Part shown: positions 18,091 to 26,673 of the stretch, piece by piece
Layout of the letters: every line of letters starts with the position of its first letter
Position numbering within the stretch: the first letter of the stretch is position 1
Source of the DNA: Malaciobacter pacificus
Lineage (GTDB): Bacteria; Campylobacterota; Campylobacteria; Campylobacterales; Arcobacteraceae
Reading direction: 5' to 3'
NCBI RefSeq assembly: GCF_004214795.1
Contig: NZ_CP035928.1
Location: forward strand, 1-64,000
DNA length: 64,000 nt
Notes under the pieces: generated by a model
Told to the model about the DNA's origin: nothing
The model's database searches: none
What the model saw: only the letters and a program-made list of their open reading frames with translations
Made by a program: the position numbers and the translations under genes

Positions 18091-20079
18091 ATGTGGAATA
18101 AATTTAGTATAAAAGTACAACTAATTTTTTTTATGACATTAATTATTGTAGTTGTTGAGACTGCTACACTTTTTTTAGTATTAAGAATTCAAAAAGAAGA
18201 AAATAATAAAAATGCAATTGTTGAAGCTAAAGCTATTACTCAATCTTTAAATAATGATTTATTGAAATATCTTTTAAATCCTAGTGCAGATATGTTATCT
18301 GATATAAATTTTAGATTATCAGCATTTAAAAAAATAAATACAATGATTCTTTTTGATGAAAATAATAATCCTATTTATAAGTATGGAGATATAAGTAACA
18401 TATCACTTAATGAATCAAAAATTTCAAAAAAAGATATAGTTTTTACTGATGATGATTTATTTATAAAAAATAGACTAACAGCTCAAGGTTATAACTTTGG
18501 TTACACTCTTTTAGATATTGATTTGACTTCATTTAAAATCAAGCAAGAGCAAATTACAAATACTATTATTATGATTTTTCCTTTTGCTTTGATATTTGGA
18601 ATTTTTTTAAGTTTGTTTCTTAGTAAAAGTTATACTCAGCCATTTTTGAATTTGATAAATTCAATGAGAAAAAGTGACCCAACAAAAGATAAAATTGTAA
18701 AAGTTAAAACTAATGCAAATAATGAAATCAAAGAGTTATTTGAAGGTTTTAATAATTTGATGAAACAAATATCTCAATCCTCAAAACAGTTAAGATTTCA
18801 AGCAAGTCATGATCAACTGACAAATATCTTTAATAGATATTATTTAGAAGAAAAACTACAAGAGGCTTTAAAAAGCGAAAATAAAAATGGTTATAGTTTA
18901 TTTAATATTGATTTAGACCAATTTAAGCTTATTAATGATTCTGCTGGTAACCAAGTTGGTGATGAGTTATTAAAAATGTTAGTTGTTTACTTTAATACTA
19001 TTTTACCAAAGAATTCAATATTTGCAAGGGTTGATGGAGATAGTTTCATGGTCTTACTTGATAATGAAACTATTGATGAGAGTAAAAAATTATTAGATTT
19101 GAGTTTAGAAAAACTTAGTGACTTTAGATTTTCAAACCAAACAGAGACATTTAGTGTATCCGCTTCTATTTCTTTAGTTCATTTTAAAGCTTATCAATAT
19201 ACTTTAAAAGAGCTATTAAAGGCTAGTTCAAGTGCTTTATATACAGCTAAACAAAAAGGTAGAAATAAATCTCATATCTATGATGCAAGTGATGAAAATA
19301 TAAAAAGATTTTCTATTGAACTTGATACTGCAAAATATATTAAAGAGGCTCTAAATGATGGACCTTCAAGATTTGAATTATTTGCACAAGATATTGTTCC
19401 TTTACAAGAAAAAAGTGACAAAATAGGATATGAAATTTTAATTAGAATGTGGGATAAAAATAATAACTTCATTTCGCCAGCAGATTTTTTACCAGCAGCT
19501 GAGAGATATCAACTTATGGCAGATATTGATACTTATGTTCTTTGGACATATTTAGAAACTGTAACAAAAGATAAAGATCATATAAATAAGCTTCATAGTG
19601 CCCATATAAATTTAGCGGGTTCAAGTTTAAATAATATTGATTTTCAAAGAAAAGTAAAAGAAGCAATTGAACACTTTGATTTTCCTTGGGAAAAATTGGA
19701 GTTAGAAATTACAGAAAGTTCAGCTATAGGAAGTTTCAATGTTGCAAATGAGTTTATTTCTTGGTTAAAAAGTAAAAATATTGGTTTAGCTTTAGATGAT
19801 TTTGGTACAGGTATGGCTTCTTTTGAGTATCTAAAAAATATGCCATTTGATGTAGTGAAGATTGATGGTAGTTTTGTAAAAGATATGCATGTTGACCCAA
19901 CAGATAAAGCAGTAATAAAATATATTCAAGAAATTGCTAGTTTAAAAAATCAAGAAACAGTAGCTGAATATGTTGAAACAAAAGAAGATGTAGAAGAACT
20001 TACAAAGCTTGGAATAACTTATGGTCAAGGTTATTATTTAGGTAAACCTAGACCTTTAAGTTCATGGTTAGAAGATTAA
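18091..20079 (+). CDS. Membrane GGDEF/EAL protein, degenerate GGDEF
   Basis: This 662-residue inner-membrane protein has two transmembrane helices (about 9-30 and 155-180) around a small periplasmic domain, then a HAMP-like linker, a GGDEF domain (about 235-395) and an EAL domain (about 425-655). The GGDEF signature is RVDGDSF near residue 313, so cyclase activity is doubtful. The EAL domain keeps the metal and catalytic motifs: EILIR near 446, INLAGSSLN, ELEITES, LDDFGTG near 569, VKIDGSF and ETVAEYVET. It is therefore predicted to be a cyclic-di-GMP phosphodiesterase, or a c-di-GMP binding protein if inactive. Confidence 0.9.
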   Translation: MWNKFSIKVQLIFFMTLIIVVVETATLFLVLRIQKEENNKNAIVEAKAITQSLNNDLLKYLLNPSADMLSDINFRLSAFKKINTMILFDENNNPIYKYGDISNISLNESKISKKDIVFTDDDLFIKNRLTAQGYNFGYTLLDIDLTSFKIKQEQITNTIIMIFPFALIFGIFLSLFLSKSYTQPFLNLINSMRKSDPTKDKIVKVKTNANNEIKELFEGFNNLMKQISQSSKQLRFQASHDQLTNIFNRYYLEEKLQEALKSENKNGYSLFNIDLDQFKLINDSAGNQVGDELLKMLVVYFNTILPKNSIFARVDGDSFMVLLDNETIDESKKLLDLSLEKLSDFRFSNQTETFSVSASISLVHFKAYQYTLKELLKASSSALYTAKQKGRNKSHIYDASDENIKRFSIELDTAKYIKEALNDGPSRFELFAQDIVPLQEKSDKIGYEILIRMWDKNNNFISPADFLPAAERYQLMADIDTYVLWTYLETVTKDKDHINKLHSAHINLAGSSLNNIDFQRKVKEAIEHFDFPWEKLELEITESSAIGSFNVANEFISWLKSKNIGLALDDFGTGMASFEYLKNMPFDVVKIDGSFVKDMHVDPTDKAVIKYIQEIASLKNQETVAEYVETKEDVEELTKLGITYGQGYYLGKPRPLSSWLED

Positions 20080-20083
20080 TATT

Positions 20084-20932
20084 TTAATTTATTAATGGAG
20101 CAAAAGCCTTTGTACTTACTGTAACTTTTTGTCCAATTGTTAAATTACTTGCTTCTTCATGACTTATTACTATTTCAACAATTTGTTGACCAATAGAAAC
20201 AATAGCTATTGAAATTACATCTACTTTTATGATTTCTAAAAGTTCTCCTTCAAAAGAGAATTTCGCACTACCATCTGTTTTCAGTAGTACTTTTCTAGGA
20301 TTTCCATCATCACAAATTTTTCCATTTTTTAAAACTATAACTCTTTTACTAAGTCTATATATTTCACTTGGGTCATGACTTACCATTATTGTGGTTGTAT
20401 TAAACTCTTTGTGTAGTTGTAAGATTTCATTTTGCAGTTTTGTTCTCATATTTGGGTCAAGAGCAGAAAGTGGCTCATCCATAAGTAACAATTTTGGTTT
20501 ATTCATCATAGCTCGACATAAACTAACTCTTTGTTTTTGCCCACCACTAAGAGTGTTTGGAAGTCTGTTTTTTAGTTCACTAAGTTCTGTGATTTCTAGT
20601 AATTGATTAGCTAGTTTTTTATCTTTTGATACATAAAGCAGATTTTCAATTACTGTCATATTTTGAAATAGTGCATAATCTTGAAATACAAAACCTATTT
20701 TTCTTTTTTGAACTGGAAGATTATATTTATCATCAAGCCATATTTCATCATCTATTTTTATAGTTCCTCTAGCCTCTTCAAGTCCTGCTAAAACTCTAAG
20801 AAGTGTAGTTTTACCACTACCACTAAGCCCACTAAGAGCCACAAAATCTCCATTTTGTATTTGAAGATTTATATCAAGTATCATATTTCCCACAGAGCCA
20901 TGAAGCTCTTTTTTTATATCAATTTCTATCAT
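20084..20932 (-). CDS. modC: Molybdate ABC transporter ATP-binding protein
   Basis: ModC powers molybdate import by ModABC. The 282-residue protein has Walker A LSGLSGSGKTT near residue 36, the ABC signature LSGGQKQR near 130, Walker B LLLMDEPLSALDP and the switch His in VSHDPSE. The C-terminal part (about 220-282) looks like a TOBE domain. It is the last gene of the mod operon and follows the DsrE-like gene by 3 bp. Confidence 0.93.
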   Translation of the reverse strand: MIEIDIKKELHGSVGNMILDINLQIQNGDFVALSGLSGSGKTTLLRVLAGLEEARGTIKIDDEIWLDDKYNLPVQKRKIGFVFQDYALFQNMTVIENLLYVSKDKKLANQLLEITELSELKNRLPNTLSGGQKQRVSLCRAMMNKPKLLLMDEPLSALDPNMRTKLQNEILQLHKEFNTTTIMVSHDPSEIYRLSKRVIVLKNGKICDDGNPRKVLLKTDGSAKFSFEGELLEIIKVDVISIAIVSIGQQIVEIVISHEEASNLTIGQKVTVSTKAFAPLIN

Positions 20933-20935
20933 AAT

Positions 20936-21283
20936 TTATACTGTTAGTGTAGACCAAATATCGTCATTTTGTAAGGCTTCATTTAGTAATTCTCCTGTGT
21001 GAACACAAGGTATATTTATACTTTCTAGTGATTCTACTGCATCATAATCTTCAGCACAAACAATACAAGAACTAAATTCAACACCGTCATTTTGTAACTC
21101 TTTTATTTTTTCTCTTAATAAATCATTCTCTTTTACAAGTTTAATAGATGGGCCCCAAAAAATCATATGAACTCTTTTCCAATATCCTCTTGGAATCGAT
21201 ACTCCTCCATAAAGCATAGGGAATTTTAATATTGAATCAATATTATCTGTAGTGATTACTATAAGTAAATTTTCTTTTTTCAT
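20936..21283 (-). CDS. DsrE-like protein within the mod operon
   Basis: The 115-residue protein resembles small DsrE/DsrF-family sulfur-relay proteins: LLIVITTDNIDSILKFPMLYGG at the start, VHMIFWGPS in the middle, and a cysteine pair SSCIVCAED near residue 71. The ATG at 21283 has the ribosome site AAGGAACAAAA; an upstream in-frame start would extend into modB. It sits between modB and modC, suggesting a role tied to molybdate or sulfur handling, which is inference. DsrE proteins usually work in heteromers, but no partner is visible here. Confidence 0.72.
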   Translation of the reverse strand: MKKENLLIVITTDNIDSILKFPMLYGGVSIPRGYWKRVHMIFWGPSIKLVKENDLLREKIKELQNDGVEFSSCIVCAEDYDAVESLESINIPCVHTGELLNEALQNDDIWSTLTV

Positions 21284-21293
21284 TTTTGTTCCT

Positions 21294-21986
21294 TTATATT
21301 CCAAATTTCTTATTGTTTTTTTGATTAAAAATATACACACTAAGTAGCACTAAAAAGCTAATAATTATCATAATAATACTATAGATGTGAGCAGTTGAAT
21401 AATCCATAATTTCTACAAATTCATATATGGCAACAGATGCTACTTTTGTCTCTCCTGGAATACTTCCTCCTACCATTAAAACTACTCCAAACTCTCCTAC
21501 TGTATGGGCAAAAGTTACTATAAGGGCTGTTAAAAGGGCTGGTTTGATATTTGGGAGGGCTATTTTAAATATAGTTTGAATTTTTCCTTTTCCTGCAATA
21601 TAACTAGCTTCAAGCATATTTTTATCTAAACTTTCAAAGCCACTTTGTAGTGGCTGAACCATAAAAGGTAAACTATAAAAACAACTAGCTATTACAAGTC
21701 CAGTGAAATTAAACACTAAACTTACTCCAAAAGTCTCTTCAAAAAAGCCACCAATTGGAGAATTATAAGATAATGCCCACAAAATATAAAACCCTAAAAC
21801 AGAGGGAGGCAATACAAGAGGTAATGCTGTAATAGCTTCAATAAATGGCTTATACTTTGATTTTGTTTGTGATAAATACCATGATAGCGGTAGTGATATA
21901 ACAAACAAAATCAAAGTAGTTATAAGTGAAAGTTTAAAAGAGATATAAAATGGAGTAAAATCTATATTTGTTAAAGTATCAATCAT
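21294..21986 (-). CDS. modB: Molybdate ABC transporter permease
   Basis: ModB forms the membrane channel of the molybdate importer. The 230-residue protein has five or six transmembrane helices, with the hallmark PLVLPPSVLGFYIL near residue 56 and the EAA loop (EASYIAGKGKIQTIFKIALPNI) near residues 126-147. It ends HTVGEFGVVLMVGGSIPGETKVASVAIY, typical of ModB. It overlaps the TOBE gene by 8 bp. Confidence 0.95.
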   Translation of the reverse strand: MIDTLTNIDFTPFYISFKLSLITTLILFVISLPLSWYLSQTKSKYKPFIEAITALPLVLPPSVLGFYILWALSYNSPIGGFFEETFGVSLVFNFTGLVIASCFYSLPFMVQPLQSGFESLDKNMLEASYIAGKGKIQTIFKIALPNIKPALLTALIVTFAHTVGEFGVVLMVGGSIPGETKVASVAIYEFVEIMDYSTAHIYSIIMIIISFLVLLSVYIFNQKNNKKFGI

Positions 21987-22380
21987 TGCATATTTCCTTT
22001 ATAGATATATCACTTGCTTTTATCATAATTGTAAATTCATCATGTAGTTGTAAATTCATTTGTCTTAAACTTGTTGTTGTAAAAACACTCTCTATTAGAG
22101 TGTTTTTTGTTTCAAAGATAGCACTACTTAAAAGTTTTCCATTGTTTATTTTTTTTATTCGTGCTCTAAATTGATTAGTTATACTAATATATCCTTGAAA
22201 GTTTTTTGCAAAAGTCACATGAGTTGGTTTAACTGCAAGTATTACAGAAGTATCAATTTGAATTTTTTCACTCAATTCTAAACTCATCATTTTTAATAAA
22301 ATACCATCAAAATCGAAACTAACAATATGAAGGCTATCTATTTTTTCGACTTTTGTAACTTTTGCTTTTATTTTATTCAT
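21979..22380 (-). CDS. TOBE/Mop-domain molybdate-binding protein
   Basis: The 133-residue protein consists of about two Mop/TOBE-like units; the second (NQFRARIKKINNGKLLSSAIFE...FTIMIKASDISI) is the clearer one. Such proteins bind oxyanions such as molybdate in the cytoplasm. It overlaps both modA and modB by 8 bp, so it is translated within the operon. Whether it acts as a storage protein or as an accessory to ModC is unknown. Confidence 0.82.
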   Translation of the reverse strand: MNKIKAKVTKVEKIDSLHIVSFDFDGILLKMMSLELSEKIQIDTSVILAVKPTHVTFAKNFQGYISITNQFRARIKKINNGKLLSSAIFETKNTLIESVFTTTSLRQMNLQLHDEFTIMIKASDISIKEICND

Positions 22381-23122
22381 TTACTAAATATCCAAAATTT
22401 TTAAATATATTTTTTGCTTCAGCACTTAATATAAAGTCATAAAATGCCTTAGCACCACTTTTACTTTCTGCTTTTTTTAGTATCACAATACCTTGATTAA
22501 TAGGTGTATATAATCTTGAATCAACATCAATCCAGTTTATGTCCTTTTCAAACATTTTCATTTTAGGACTATATAGTGAAGACTTAGCAATAAAACCTAA
22601 ATCAGCAGCAGTAATGGCATAACTAACAGTTTGAGATATAGATTCTCCATAAACAAACTTATTATTAACTTTTTCATATAAGTTTGCATTCTTTAAAGCC
22701 TCAATAGTTGCTTTTCCATAGGGTGCAGTTTTAGGATTTGCTATTGCAATCTTTTTTATTTTCTCATCAGTTATTATATTTATACCTAAATTAAAATCTC
22801 TCTTTTTATAACTAAGTATTGCTAAGCTTCCTTGAGCATAAACTATTGGTTTTATCATAGCTATCTTATCTTTATATAAAGCATCTGGATATTTCATATT
22901 TGCTGACATAAAAACATCAAAAGGAGCACCATTTTTAATTTGAGCTGTTAATTTCCCACTACTTCCAAGTGTTACTACAACTTTTGTATTTGGGTTTGTT
23001 TTATTAAACTCTTTTATCAAATCATCAATTGCATAACTAACATTTGCAGCCACTGCAATATTTATCTTCTGTGCAAATAAACTTACACAAGTTATTAAAA
23101 GTAGTATTAAAATTTTTTTCAT
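22373..23122 (-). CDS. modA: Molybdate-binding periplasmic protein
   Basis: ModA is the substrate-binding protein of the molybdate importer. The 249-residue protein has a signal peptide (MKKILILLLITCVSLFAQ) followed by INIAVAANVSYAIDDLI, the ModA start motif. Ligand-region motifs VTLGSSGKLTAQIKNGAPFDVFMSA, ANPKTAPYG and the end of the fold (INQGIVILKKA...AKAFYDFIL) are present. It follows modE by 10 bp, so modE is first in the operon. Confidence 0.95.
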   Translation of the reverse strand: MKKILILLLITCVSLFAQKINIAVAANVSYAIDDLIKEFNKTNPNTKVVVTLGSSGKLTAQIKNGAPFDVFMSANMKYPDALYKDKIAMIKPIVYAQGSLAILSYKKRDFNLGINIITDEKIKKIAIANPKTAPYGKATIEALKNANLYEKVNNKFVYGESISQTVSYAITAADLGFIAKSSLYSPKMKMFEKDINWIDVDSRLYTPINQGIVILKKAESKSGAKAFYDFILSAEAKNIFKNFGYLVNE

Positions 23123-23132
23123 AATTATTCCT

Positions 23133-23915
23133 TTATTTTCCTATCATCACATCACTTGCTTTAATAATTGCACAAATTTTTGAGCCAATATTTAAGTTAA
23201 GAGTTTTTATTGAATTTGTTGTAATTATTGAGGCGATTTTATCTTCGTTTCCTATATTTATAATAAGTTCTGAGTTTATTTCACCCTCATTTATTGCTTC
23301 AATAACACCCTCAAATTTGTTTCTGGCACTTATATTTAAATTTGTATCTGTACTTACTAAAACAGTATTTGATTTAAATATCGCTGTTACTTCATCATTT
23401 TGTTTTAAATTTAGGTTATTAACAGCACCTTTTGTTATATTTGAAACCAATGTATAGCCACTTTTTAGTTTTACACAAATTTCGGCATTTACATTTTCTG
23501 TATTAATTTCTTCAATAACACCACTTATTTGATTTCTTGCACTAATTTGCATCGCTAATCTCCCTATTGTTTTTAAAGTTCCAGTATCTATATCTGTAAT
23601 ATTTTTTAAATTTTCAAGAAACTTTTTTTGTTCTTGTTTTAAAACTAAATAGGTTTTTAGAAGATTTTTTCCATAAGGTGTAAGGCTTGTTCCTCCACCT
23701 CCTTTTCCTCCAGTTTCCGTTTGCACTACAGCTTTACTTGATAAATTATTCATGGCATTTACAGCTTCCCATGCTTTTTTATAACTCATAGGAACCTCTT
23801 TGGCTGCTTTACTTATTGAGCCACATCTTTCTATTGCAAAAAGAAGTTCAATTCTTTTTTCAAGTAAAAATGGCTGATTTAATAATTCTAAAGTTAGGTT
23901 TGATGAAATTTCCAC
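23133..23915 (-). CDS. modE: Molybdate-responsive regulator ModE
   Basis: ModE is a dimeric repressor/activator that binds molybdate. The 260-residue protein starts with a LysR-like winged helix (IERCGSISKAAKEVPMSYKKAWEAV, about 28-52) with the characteristic TGGKGGGGTSLTPYG stretch near residue 68, followed by two Mop/TOBE units (ISARNQISGVIEEI near 123 and ISARNKFEGVIEAI near 195). It is autogenously placed: two ModE-type palindromes lie just upstream. Confidence 0.95.
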   Translation of the reverse strand: MEISSNLTLELLNQPFLLEKRIELLFAIERCGSISKAAKEVPMSYKKAWEAVNAMNNLSSKAVVQTETGGKGGGGTSLTPYGKNLLKTYLVLKQEQKKFLENLKNITDIDTGTLKTIGRLAMQISARNQISGVIEEINTENVNAEICVKLKSGYTLVSNITKGAVNNLNLKQNDEVTAIFKSNTVLVSTDTNLNISARNKFEGVIEAINEGEINSELIINIGNEDKIASIITTNSIKTLNLNIGSKICAIIKASDVMIGK

Positions 23916-23929
23916 TCTTATTCCCTTTT

Positions 23930-23952
23930 GTTATATATCTAAGTATATAACG
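23930..23952. promoter_or_regulatory. ModE-box operator 1
   Basis: GTTATATATCTAAG followed by TATATAAC is a near-perfect palindrome 15 bp upstream of modE. It closely matches the known ModE operator form CGTTATAT-N-ATATAACG, so it should control the mod operon. Confidence 0.85.
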
Positions 23953-23984
23953 CTTTTCAAAAAAAATCTAAGTAAAAATTCTAG

Positions 23985-24008
23985 CATTATATTCCTTAGT
24001 ATATAACG
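23985..24008. promoter_or_regulatory. ModE-box operator 2, towards the TSUP gene
   Basis: CATTATATTCC then TTAGTATATAACG repeats the layout of the first box, with one weaker half. Its centre is about 56 bp from that of box 1 and about 90 bp upstream of the divergent TSUP exporter gene. Confidence 0.7.
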
Positions 24009-24088
24009 ATAATTAAAAAAAATTATATTTTTACTATAAAAATTGGTTTATTTTTGTATTATTCTATCATTATTAATAGGAAGCACAA

Positions 24089-24838
24089 ATGGAATTAACT
24101 TTTGAAATAGTATCAATACTTTTTTTAGCAGCCTTTTTTGCAGGTCTTATAGATACTATTGCTGGTGGTGGAGGCTTACTAACTCTTCCTGCTTTATTAT
24201 CTGTAGGAATGACTCCAATTGAAGCTTTAAGTACAAATAAACTTCAATCAGTTTTTGGGACTTTTACGGCAACTATTTATTTTATTAGAAAAAAACTTAT
24301 TGATTTAACTCAAATGAAATTAATGATTTTAATGGCATTTGTAGGTTCAATTACAGGTGGAGTAGTTCTTTTACAAATTGATCCATCAAAATTGGAAAAA
24401 ATAATTCCTATTTTACTTATATTTATAGGATTTTATTTTTTATTTACTAAAAATGCAGGAGAAGTTGAAAAGCATAAACTAATCTCAACTATGGCATTTG
24501 CTTTTACTTTTGTTTTTGCAATAGGTTTTTATGATGGCTTTTTAGGACCAGGTACAGGTTCATTTTTTACTATATGTTTCATTTATTTTTTAGGATACAA
24601 CATATCAAGAGCTACAGTTGAAACAAAGGTTTTAAACTTTATTACAAATCTTGCTGCCTTGATATTTTTCTTGTTTTTTGGTGAGGTCATATTATGGGCT
24701 GGTTTAATTATGGGCTTTGGTCAAGTATTAGGAGCTATTGTTGGAGCTAAATTGGTAATTTCAAAAGGACAAAAATTAATTCGTCCTTTAATAGTAATTG
24801 TAAGTTTTGCTTTGTCTATAAAACTGCTTTTAGGTTAG
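24089..24838 (+). CDS. TSUP-family (TauE/SafE) anion exporter
   Basis: This 249-residue integral membrane protein has about eight helices. The TSUP signature AGLIDTIAGGGGLLTLPALLS (residues 18-38) and its second-half counterpart GFYDGFLGPGTGSFFTICFIYFLG (about 148-171) are clear. The family transports sulfite, sulfonates or other sulfur-containing anions. It is divergent from modE across two ModE-like boxes, which suggests molybdate-dependent expression and perhaps a role in oxyanion balance. Confidence 0.9.
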   Translation: MELTFEIVSILFLAAFFAGLIDTIAGGGGLLTLPALLSVGMTPIEALSTNKLQSVFGTFTATIYFIRKKLIDLTQMKLMILMAFVGSITGGVVLLQIDPSKLEKIIPILLIFIGFYFLFTKNAGEVEKHKLISTMAFAFTFVFAIGFYDGFLGPGTGSFFTICFIYFLGYNISRATVETKVLNFITNLAALIFFLFFGEVILWAGLIMGFGQVLGAIVGAKLVISKGQKLIRPLIVIVSFALSIKLLLG

Positions 24839-24850
24839 AGTTAGATTATA

Positions 24851-26401
24851 TTAAAAGCTTTCCCATTCACTATTGTCAGACTGACTAGAAATAGTTTTAA
24901 TCGCAGGTTTTATAGGTCTACTTTCAACTTTTTTTATATTAGTAGTTTCAGTTTTTATGTCTATGTTTTTAGCTTTTACATTATCTTTACCTATAAACTC
25001 TTTTGCATTTGCATTACTTACAACTAATTTAGCAATTTCATCAGTTAATACAGCTACATCATGTGTTTGTGAAGCTATTTGTGCATTTTGTTGCGTTTGT
25101 GCATCTAAACTATTTACAGCATCATTAATTTGTTCAATTCCAGAAAGTTGCTCTTTACTAGACATCTCAATATCTTGAATTAAATTTATTGTATTCGTAA
25201 TATTTTGATTTAGTTCTTTATATCCTTCTATCATATGATTAGATATCTCTTTACCATCATTTGCTTTTTTTGTAGCATTTTCAACTATAGTTTTAATCTC
25301 TTTTGCAGCTTCTGCACTTCTAGAAGCTAAGTTTCGCACTTCTTGAGCAACTACTGCGAATCCTTTTCCAGCTTCACCTGCAGTTGCTGCTTCAACTGCT
25401 GCATTTAGTGAAAGAATATTTGTTTGGAATGCTATTTGGTCAATTACAATTATTGATTCATTTATCAAATTAACTTGAGCATTTATCTCATCCATTGCTA
25501 ACGTCGTTTGATTAGCTAAGTTTTGACCATCAGATGCAGATTTTGTAACACTATTTGAATAACTAGCCATTTTATGAATATTTTCAGTGTTATTTCTAAT
25601 ATTTGAAGTAATTTGCTCTAGTGCTGCTGCTGTCTCTTCTAAAGAACTAGCAGCCTCAGTTGAGCTTACATTTAATTTATCAACATTAGTTAATAGTATA
25701 TTAGAACTTTTATCAAGGGTTAATCCATTTGATTTATTCTCAACTAGCATATCATTTATGATTTCAGCTAAATTATTTATTCCAGTAGAGATTTCTCCTG
25801 AATCACTTATTCTGTGGGTAAAATCTAATCTTTGATATGATTCTAAGGCTTTAGAGACTTTATTTATATCTAAAGCAACTTTTGAAGAAACAATTTTAAA
25901 TAGCTCATTAACACCATTTTTAAGCTCTTCTACTCCTTTATTATCAGTAGTATCTTTTATTTCTTGATCAAAAATACCAGTTTTAGCTAAATCTATAGCC
26001 TCTTTTACTGAGTTTGCTACTTTTTTACTTGAAGTGATATCTTGTGCAAACTTTACAACTCTAGTTACTTTTCCACTACTATTTTTAACAGTTGTATATG
26101 AAGCTTGAATCCAAATTGATTTTCCATTTTTATCAAACCTTTCAAACTCTCCAATATATGCTTTTCCATTTGCTAAATCTTTCCAAAAAGTTTCGTATTC
26201 ACTAGTATTAATATAGTTTCTATCACAGAACATTCTGTGATGTTTACCCACTACTTCACTTAGAGAATAACCTAATGCATCTAAAAAGTTTTTATTTGCA
26301 TGGATTATTGTTCCATCTGGTTTAAATGAGATTATTGCAAAGTTCTCATCCATTGCTACAAGTCTTGCACTCTCTTCTTCTGTCTTTCCAAAATTAAACA
26401 T
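24851..26401 (-). CDS. Soluble PAS-domain chemoreceptor with C-terminal EWESF
   Basis: The 516-residue chemoreceptor has no transmembrane segment. A PAS domain (about 12-130; [27 protein letters not shown]) is followed by a HAMP-like/linker region and the methyl-accepting signalling domain (about 240-450), with the hairpin tip [22 protein letters not shown]...[15 protein letters not shown]. The PAS type suggests energy or redox sensing, perhaps with FAD, as in Aer-like receptors. A flexible tail ends in EWESF, resembling the CheR/CheB-binding pentapeptide NWETF. Confidence 0.94.
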   Translation of the reverse strand: MFNFGKTEEESARLVAMDENFAIISFKPDGTIIHANKNFLDALGYSLSEVVGKHHRMFCDRNYINTSEYETFWKDLANGKAYIGEFERFDKNGKSIWIQASYTTVKNSSGKVTRVVKFAQDITSSKKVANSVKEAIDLAKTGIFDQEIKDTTDNKGVEELKNGVNELFKIVSSKVALDINKVSKALESYQRLDFTHRISDSGEISTGINNLAEIINDMLVENKSNGLTLDKSSNILLTNVDKLNVSSTEAASSLEETAAALEQITSNIRNNTENIHKMASYSNSVTKSASDGQNLANQTTLAMDEINAQVNLINESIIVIDQIAFQTNILSLNAAVEAATAGEAGKGFAVVAQEVRNLASRSAEAAKEIKTIVENATKKANDGKEISNHMIEGYKELNQNITNTINLIQDIEMSSKEQLSGIEQINDAVNSLDAQTQQNAQIASQTHDVAVLTDEIAKLVVSNANAKEFIGKDNVKAKNIDIKTETTNIKKVESRPIKPAIKTISSQSDNSEWESF

Positions 26402-26605
26402 ATCTTCTCCTAAATAACTTTTAATAACAAAACTGTATTTATTATAACAAAATATTTTGTTGTTTTGTAATATTTCAATAAATTGTTAATAGCTTTATAT
26501 GAACTTTTCTTTTATATTATTTAAAAATTTAATCTTCTTTGTTTAGTTAATAAGCATGAAATATTTAAATTGCTATAATGTATATAAATTGATATGAATT
26601 AATAA

Positions 26606-26663
26606 GTGATGAGTATAACCCCTTACAGTAAGGCTTAACTAAAACACACTTTATACTCATCAC
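26606..26663. repeat. Long inverted repeat between LysR and PAS-MCP genes
   Basis: A perfect 13-bp stem (GTGATGAGTATAA at 26606-26618 with TTATACTCATCAC at 26651-26663) encloses a second small hairpin, CCTTACAGTAAGG. It starts 11 bp beyond the LysR stop and about 205 bp upstream of the MCP start, both on the minus strand. There is no real T-tract. It may be a LysR terminator, a leader structure for the MCP, or a small mobile repeat. Confidence 0.6.
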
Positions 26664-26673
26664 CTATTGTTTC

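Noticed and set aside
26606-26663. A CRISPR repeat (a GTTTTAGTTAAG-like stretch on the minus strand)
   Set aside because: It occurs once only, with no spacers or cas genes in the window.
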